This document shows, piece after piece, positions 7,809 through 11,475 of a stretch of DNA of 11,475 bases. Location of the stretch: contig CAYZME010000061.1 in the NCBI GenBank assembly GCA_964479435.1, positions 1-11,475 on the forward strand, in the 5' to 3' direction. A model generated the notes under the pieces. That model was not told the DNA's origin and ran no database searches. It was given only the letters and a program-made list of their open reading frames with translations. How positions within the stretch are numbered: the first letter of the stretch is position 1; each line of letters begins with the position of its first letter. The position numbers and the translations under genes are program-made. Origin of the DNA: JAAYKS01 sp964479435 (GTDB lineage: Bacteria; Bacillota; Clostridia; Saccharofermentanales; UBA5734).

Positions 7809-7900
7809 AAATTTGCAGACCGGGTCCGCTTGTCACGTCTACTTTGGAGTATACTTGAAGACGGTTGTAAATACCGAACAAAGAAGAAAGAGGTGCAAAA

Positions 7901-8797
7901 ATGGAAGTTCTGAAAACCATGAGAGTTGGAGCGGTCGCTTCTTTTGCCGGATTCCCCCGGGATCTGCCGCGAGAGAAAATGCCGGAACACGTGATTGACC
8001 GGGCCATCGAGTATGACCTGGATGTGGCACAGATCATGGTTCCTGCCAACATGCCGGATGCCTATTATGATCAGCTGCGGGGCAAATGTGAGGAACACGA
8101 CATTGAGCTCGATGTGGGCGCCACCATGACGTTGTTTGAGCTGACCGGCGACAACGCGGAAAAAGCGCGCCAGGATCTGCGCGACATGGTCCAGGTGGTG
8201 AAAAAGCTGGGCGCGAAAATCATGCGCCGGGGATATGGCCGTTTGTCGTACGAGACCTCCCGCTTCAATCTGGCCTGGCCCTATGAACAGCACATGCAGT
8301 TCGTCATCGACAATCTGAAAGAAGCGGAAAAAATCGTCGCCGCCGAAGGCATCTACCTGGCGATCGAAAACCACTGCGACTTCAAAGGCACGGAGTTTGC
8401 CGAGATTTTCCAGGCGGTCGGATCCAAGTACGTCGGTTGCGCGCTGGATACCGCCAACGGCTACACCGTGTATTGTGACCCGATCGACGAAGTGCGGGCG
8501 TTGGCGCCCTACACGATCACGACCCATATCAAGGACATGGTCGTGCGGCGCGACAAAGGCTGGCGGATTCCGTTCTATCCGAGCGGCTGCGCGCTGGGCG
8601 ACGGCAACGCCGAAGCGGAAAAAGCGGTGCGCATCATTGCCGAGCATTCCCCCCATGCCAACGGATTGCATCTGATCGTTGAAAACGGCTGGGTGGAGTA
8701 CGAAGAGGGCCTGAGCGACGCGGAAAAAGCGGAACTCAGTAAGCAGATGTACATCAAAGGCATCCATTTCCTGAAAAAAATGACAGGCAAAATGTAA
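7901..8797 (+). CDS. sugar phosphate isomerase/epimerase-like TIM-barrel protein (first of two)
   Basis: The 298-residue protein belongs to the xylose isomerase-like TIM-barrel (AP endonuclease 2) superfamily, whose members isomerise, epimerise or dehydrate sugars and sugar acids with a divalent metal. Candidate metal ligands stand where the family puts them: AIENH with Glu156, ALDTAN with Asp183, TTHIKD with His209, and IVENG with Glu251; ALGDGN at 221-226 matches the usual PLGxGxxD loop. No signal peptide is seen, so it is cytoplasmic. The ATG is preceded by AAAGAGGTG (7887-7895), a near-complete anti-16S match. It is the first gene of the plus-strand cassette, 34 bases before the SDR gene. 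The reaction cannot be named; the pairing with a dehydrogenase suggests a keto-sugar step. It is clearly not a copy of the third gene: the two share only the fold-level motifs. Confidence 0.86.
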   Translation: MEVLKTMRVGAVASFAGFPRDLPREKMPEHVIDRAIEYDLDVAQIMVPANMPDAYYDQLRGKCEEHDIELDVGATMTLFELTGDNAEKARQDLRDMVQVVKKLGAKIMRRGYGRLSYETSRFNLAWPYEQHMQFVIDNLKEAEKIVAAEGIYLAIENHCDFKGTEFAEIFQAVGSKYVGCALDTANGYTVYCDPIDEVRALAPYTITTHIKDMVVRRDKGWRIPFYPSGCALGDGNAEAEKAVRIIAEHSPHANGLHLIVENGWVEYEEGLSDAEKAELSKQMYIKGIHFLKKMTGKM

Positions 8798-8831
8798 GCG
8801 CATCAACAACCCCGAATAGGAGAGAGAGTAC

Positions 8832-9785
8832 ATGAATGAGAAATACCAAAATGTCCTGATCACGGGCGGAGCCGGTCGGCTGGGACGCTACTTGTACAAT
8901 GAATTCAAAGAGGCCGGCTACCGGGTCGCCCTGTTTGACCAGAAAGCGCCGTCGGAGCAGCCGTTTCCGTGGGATCTGCCGCGCGGCACGATGTTCATCC
9001 GCGGCGATCTGGTCGATCTGGGCGATATGATGCGCGCGATCACTTTGTCGCAGGCGACGTTGGTTGTCCATGTGGCGGCGATCACGCACAGCACCGACAT
9101 GCAGCCGGGGCGCGGTTTCCCCCAGATGCTGCCGGAAGACACCACCATGCGCGTCAACGTCATGGGGACCTACGTGGTCCTGGACGCCTGCCGCCGCCTG
9201 GGCGTCCAAAAAGTCATTTTCGCCTCCTCTTATTACGCCATTGGCGTCGGCGGCCGCATCAATCGCGACAAACCCTTTGAAGTCCGCTATCTGCCGATCG
9301 ATGAGGAGCACCCGCTGTTTAACCAGGACACATACGGGTTGTCCAAGCAATTGGGCGAAGTGATGTTGGAAGCGTATAGCCGTGCCTACGGCATCAAAAG
9401 CGTCGCGTTCCGCCTGATGGGCGTGTCGTACCCGGGCATCCGCCCCATCGGCACGGGCGAAGAGATTCCCAAAGAGCCGCGGGATTGGCAAGGCGGCCCG
9501 ATCGGCACCACACACCAGTATTCCGACTGCCGCGACATCGCGTATGCCATGCGCCTGGCAGCGGATCAGGATCTGGAAAACGATTACGAATGTTTCTTCC
9601 ACTCCAGCGACAATACGTTCGCCGGCCCGACCGCGCCCGCGATCAAGCTGCTGTACCCGGACCTGGCCCATCTGGCGGATGCCATCGAGGGCGAAGACGG
9701 ACTCTGCAGCACCCGCAAGCTCAAAGCGCTGCTTGGCTATGAATCCAAGTACAGCTGGAAAAAGGAACAACCGGCGGGCGAGTAA
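8832..9785 (+). CDS. extended SDR NAD-dependent epimerase/dehydratase family protein
   Basis: The 317-residue protein starts with the Rossmann nucleotide-binding motif TGGAGRLGRY at 11-20 and has Asp36 at the end of the second strand (ALFDQK), which favours NAD over NADP. Catalytic SDR residues are present: IFASSYYAIG at 129-138 (Ser132/133) and YGLSK at 168-172 (Tyr168, Lys172). The family oxidises, epimerises or dehydrates sugars, often nucleotide sugars. The FASSYYAIG segment also resembles the FASSNHTIG-type motif of uronate dehydrogenases, so oxidation of a free sugar or uronate is a reasonable alternative. The ATG follows AGGAGAGAG (8818-8826). The gene lies 34 bases after the first isomerase-like gene, clearly in one unit, and is followed by a 183-base structured gap. 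Family is secure; the substrate is not. Confidence 0.87.
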   Translation: MNEKYQNVLITGGAGRLGRYLYNEFKEAGYRVALFDQKAPSEQPFPWDLPRGTMFIRGDLVDLGDMMRAITLSQATLVVHVAAITHSTDMQPGRGFPQMLPEDTTMRVNVMGTYVVLDACRRLGVQKVIFASSYYAIGVGGRINRDKPFEVRYLPIDEEHPLFNQDTYGLSKQLGEVMLEAYSRAYGIKSVAFRLMGVSYPGIRPIGTGEEIPKEPRDWQGGPIGTTHQYSDCRDIAYAMRLAADQDLENDYECFFHSSDNTFAGPTAPAIKLLYPDLAHLADAIEGEDGLCSTRKLKALLGYESKYSWKKEQPAGE

Positions 9786-9802
9786 CCTGTTTATACAACA
9801 GG
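9786..9802 (+). other. small hairpin directly after the SDR stop
   Basis: CCTGTT and AACAGG pair perfectly around a five-base loop, beginning on the base after the stop codon. There is no T run, so it is not a standard terminator; it may protect the upstream message from 3' decay. Confidence 0.4.
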
Positions 9803-9813
9803 CGCCGTGTGAC

Positions 9814-9832
9814 CGATCCGCCCGGCGGGTCG
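9814..9832 (+). other. second hairpin in the SDR-isomerase gap
   Basis: CGATCCGC and GCGGGTCG can pair over eight positions (one G-T wobble) around a three-base loop. It stands between the two other inverted repeats of the gap. By itself it could be chance in GC-rich DNA. Confidence 0.3.
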
Positions 9833-9839
9833 ATGCAAT

Positions 9840-9879
9840 TGAATACACCGTTGCCGCCTGGGCGACAACGGTGTATTCA
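9840..9879. repeat. 14-base inverted repeat (operator or leader hairpin) upstream of the third cassette gene
   Basis: TGAATACACCGTTG (9840-9853) is mirrored exactly by CAACGGTGTATTCA (9866-9879) around 12 bases, inside which CGC and GCG can pair around a tetraloop. No T run follows on either strand. It ends 13 bases before the candidate -35 at 9893, so it could be a DNA operator for a dimeric regulator of the downstream gene, or a stable hairpin in read-through message from the SDR gene. The symmetry is certain; the function is inferred. Confidence 0.75.
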
Positions 9880-9892
9880 TGCCCAGGGGCGT

Positions 9893-9922
9893 TTGATTCC
9901 CCGGGCCGGGGCATGGTATGCT
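9893..9922 (+). promoter_or_regulatory. candidate extended -10 promoter for the third cassette gene
   Basis: TTGATT (9893-9898) and TATGCT (9917-9922) are 18 bases apart, and TGG immediately before the -10 gives the extended TGn motif. Initiation near 9929 leaves a leader of about 40 bases with the strong AGAGGAGGAG site. It suggests separate control of this gene from the two upstream. Confidence 0.6.
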
Positions 9923-9968
9923 CATAGAGGCGAGCCATCGCTTAGCAGGCAATAAGAGGAGGAGTTTT

Positions 9969-10829
9969 ATGAAAATCAGTGATCTCAAAATCGGTCATAC
10001 CGCGATTACGTGGCCGGACAGCGAAGTTGAGACCGCCGTACAAACCATTTCCGAACTGGGTTACCGCGGCGTGGAAGTATTTGGATGGACGTTAAAAACA
10101 CTCAAAGAGCAAAACCGTCTAAATATTTTCGAGAAACATAACATCCCGCTGGTTTCTTCCTATTTTTCGTTGGATATCATGAATCCCGCCAAAAAAGAGG
10201 AGACCATGGCCAAAATGATCAGCTGGCTGGAAATCCTGCGTGATATGGATTGCCATATCGCGGCGACCGGCGGCGACAGCATCGATCGCCGGGGGTACAA
10301 CTATTTCGAGCACAAAGACTACATTGTCAACACCGTCAATGAGTATGCCAAGGTGATGGCGGATTACGGCGTGACCTGCTGTTTCCATCAGCACACCGCG
10401 ACCCCTGTCGAATCTTTCGATGAGACGGTCGATTTTATGAATGCCGTCAACACCGAGTATGTCAAGTTTGGTCCGGATGTCGGGCAGCTGTACAAAGGCG
10501 GCTCCGACCCAATGGTCATCTTCAAAGAGATTGTCCATGACTTCATCGACATCATCCGGCATGTCCACCTCAAGGACTACGATGGCGTGCCGTTGCGCCA
10601 TGACGAAAACGGACGCGAGATCGACTCATCCGGGTTCTACTGCTACACCCCGCTGGGACAGGGCGTCGTCGATCTGCCGGCGATTCTGAAATTCCTGGCC
10701 GAAAACAACTATGACGGCATGGTCAATGTCGAGCTCGATGGCGGCCCGGTGGTGCCGATCCCGCAGCGTGAAGCCATCACGATCAGCAAAAACTATCTGC
10801 TCTCGTTGGGCTGCACGTTCCGCAACTGA
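9969..10829 (+). CDS. sugar phosphate isomerase/epimerase-like TIM-barrel protein (second; IolE/TIM-barrel type)
   Basis: The 286-residue protein is a xylose isomerase-like TIM barrel, related at fold level to inosose dehydratase (IolE) and hydroxypyruvate isomerases. Candidate metal ligands are GVEVFGW with Glu36, CCFHQH at 137-142, FGPDVGQL with Asp170, RHVHLKD with His200, and NVELDGG with Glu245; PLGQGVVDL at 218-226 is the usual C-terminal loop. The ATG at 9969 is chosen because AGAGGAGGAG (9955-9964) ends four bases upstream; an in-frame ATG at 9918 would overlap the candidate promoter and lacks a site. It is separated from the SDR gene by 183 structured bases and has its own promoter candidate. 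A perfect terminator follows 25 bases after the stop. Base composition is less GC-rich than the left half of the window. The exact reaction (isomerase, epimerase or dehydratase) cannot be told. Confidence 0.86.
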   Translation: MKISDLKIGHTAITWPDSEVETAVQTISELGYRGVEVFGWTLKTLKEQNRLNIFEKHNIPLVSSYFSLDIMNPAKKEETMAKMISWLEILRDMDCHIAATGGDSIDRRGYNYFEHKDYIVNTVNEYAKVMADYGVTCCFHQHTATPVESFDETVDFMNAVNTEYVKFGPDVGQLYKGGSDPMVIFKEIVHDFIDIIRHVHLKDYDGVPLRHDENGREIDSSGFYCYTPLGQGVVDLPAILKFLAENNYDGMVNVELDGGPVVPIPQREAITISKNYLLSLGCTFRN

Positions 10830-10854
10830 CCCCCTTTCCGGGACCATGAACCCA

Positions 10855-10888
10855 AACACCCCGCGCCGGCCGGCGCGGGGTGTTTTTT
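10855..10888 (+). terminator. strong intrinsic terminator of the sugar cassette
   Basis: A perfect palindrome centred between 10869 and 10870 has 15-base arms (CACCCCGCGCCGG core and its complement) and runs into six T (10883-10888). It lies just after the third cassette gene and separates it from the convergent Crp/Fnr gene. On the minus strand only TTTGGG follows, so it should be weaker in that direction. Confidence 0.93.
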
Positions 10889-10933
10889 GCCATATCAAAC
10901 AGCGGTGGATGCCGCAAAGAGCACCGAGGGTAG

Positions 10934-11475
10934 TCAGTTGATCATGGCGCGCAAATAATCCGGCTTTTCGACGCGGATCCGCCCCCGCGCCAGATTGACA
11001 GCCCCCGCGTCGCGGAATTGTCCCAAGATGCGGGAAATCACTTCCCGGGCCGAACCCAGCTCGGTGGCGATGCCCTCGTGCGTCGCGTAGACGGAGCTGA
11101 CGCGCCCGCGGCTTTGTTCCAAGAGCCATTGCGCCAGGCGGTGGTCTACCCGCGAAAACGCGACTTCCTCAATGACCTGCAGCGATTCCAGCAAACGGTC
11201 ATAGAGGGTGTTGATGATGAAATCCTTCCACGCCGGCACATCCGCGATCTGGCTTTCGTACAGCGCGGTCGGAATTTGCAGCATGCGGACATCTTCTTCC
11301 ACTTCGACATTAACCGGGAAGATCTCACCCCGCAAATGGCACGCGACCGAGATCAGGCAGGTTTCTCCCGGACCCGTCCGGTAGAGGGAGATTTCCCGTC
11401 CCGTCGCCGATAATTTATATACGCGTAAAACGCCGGACAGCACCAGCGGCATAAACATGCATTCGTTGTTTTGCC
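10934..11475 (-). CDS. Crp/Fnr family transcriptional regulator (N-terminus cut by right edge)
   Basis: The frame is open to the right edge; the visible part covers most of the cyclic-nucleotide-type effector domain (ECMFMPLVLSGVLRVYK ... GREISLYRTGPGETCL) and the whole C-terminal helix-turn-helix (ATHEGIATELGSAREVISRIL, then a wing VNLARGRIRVE). The pattern xCxxxPLVLSGxxRVYK at the edge is typical of the region about 20-40 residues into these proteins, so perhaps 25-30 residues are missing; the ATG at 11458 is internal. Such regulators bind DNA as dimers; ligands of this subgroup are not settled, and cAMP-contacting residues are not evident. It converges on the sugar cassette, sharing the intergenic terminator, so control of the cassette is possible but not shown. 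Confidence 0.9.
   Translation of the reverse strand, partial: QNNECMFMPLVLSGVLRVYKLSATGREISLYRTGPGETCLISVACHLRGEIFPVNVEVEEDVRMLQIPTALYESQIADVPAWKDFIINTLYDRLLESLQVIEEVAFSRVDHRLAQWLLEQSRGRVSSVYATHEGIATELGSAREVISRILGQFRDAGAVNLARGRIRVEKPDYLRAMIN

Noticed and set aside
7802..8863. 353-residue minus-strand open frame
   Set aside because: Antisense to the first isomerase-like gene, with a His/Phe/Val-rich translation typical of such complements.
9893..9922. Crp/Fnr binding site near the cassette promoter
   Set aside because: No TTGAT-N4-ATCAA or TGTGA-N6-TCACA type palindrome is found; only a lone TTGAT half.
8754..9938. 394-residue minus-strand open frame
   Set aside because: It lies opposite the SDR gene, which has intact Rossmann and YxxxK motifs and a good ribosome binding site.
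9918..9968. Upstream in-frame ATG for the third cassette gene
   Set aside because: It sits within the candidate -10 and lacks a ribosome binding site, while the ATG at 9969 has a strong one and matches the family start.
9786..9968. Known riboswitch or T-box
   Set aside because: I recognise no conserved core of a known class, and no terminator or anti-terminator alternative is visible.
7901..10829. Myo-inositol or C-glycoside deglycosidase operon
   Set aside because: No IolG, IolD, IolB or IolC and no small DUF6379-type beta subunit is present; the resemblance is only at TIM-barrel level.

Overview
The window looks like chromosome of a high-GC anaerobic member of the Bacillota (Clostridia-like). 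The reasons are GC-rich coding sequence, strong AGGAGG-type ribosome binding sites, a YitT/DUF2179 membrane protein, and an ApbE lipoprotein followed by an RnfC-like gene, which points to an Rnf-type redox complex. This assignment is inference; nothing in the window names a species. I see no rRNA, tRNA, CRISPR, insertion sequence or phage gene.

Layout, right to left on the minus strand. A Crp/Fnr-family regulator runs off the right edge (10934 to 11475). A GDPD-family phosphodiesterase (6882-7754) is followed 36 bases later by a 1052-residue GH106-like glycoside hydrolase (3687-6845); the two probably form an operon ending at a weak hairpin. A good sigma70-type promoter then drives yitT (2634-3575), followed by a CE15-like esterase (1498-2565), apbE (347-1501, start overlapping the esterase stop as GTGA) and an RnfC-like gene cut by the left edge (1-334). 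The last three genes are tightly packed and probably co-transcribed.

On the plus strand, divergent from the GDPD gene, lies a three-gene sugar-metabolism cassette. It holds a TIM-barrel sugar phosphate isomerase/epimerase-like protein (7901-8797), an extended SDR NAD-dependent epimerase/dehydratase (8832-9785), and a second, distinct TIM-barrel isomerase/epimerase-like protein (9969-10829) behind its own candidate promoter. The cassette ends at a perfect-stem terminator that separates it from the convergent Crp/Fnr gene. The 183-base gap before the third gene is unusually structured: three successive inverted repeats, the last with 14-base arms.

A working picture, by inference only: the GH106-like hydrolase and CE15-like esterase act on plant-type oligosaccharides, and the isomerase-dehydrogenase-isomerase cassette handles the released unusual sugar or sugar acid. 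Neither hydrolase shows a signal peptide, so both would act inside the cell on imported fragments. The apbE-rnfC pair belongs to membrane redox energy conservation and may simply be adjacent. Nothing here is demonstrably a new defence or mobile system. The best candidates for novelty are the sugar cassette with its structured leader and the cytoplasmic GH106-like enzyme.
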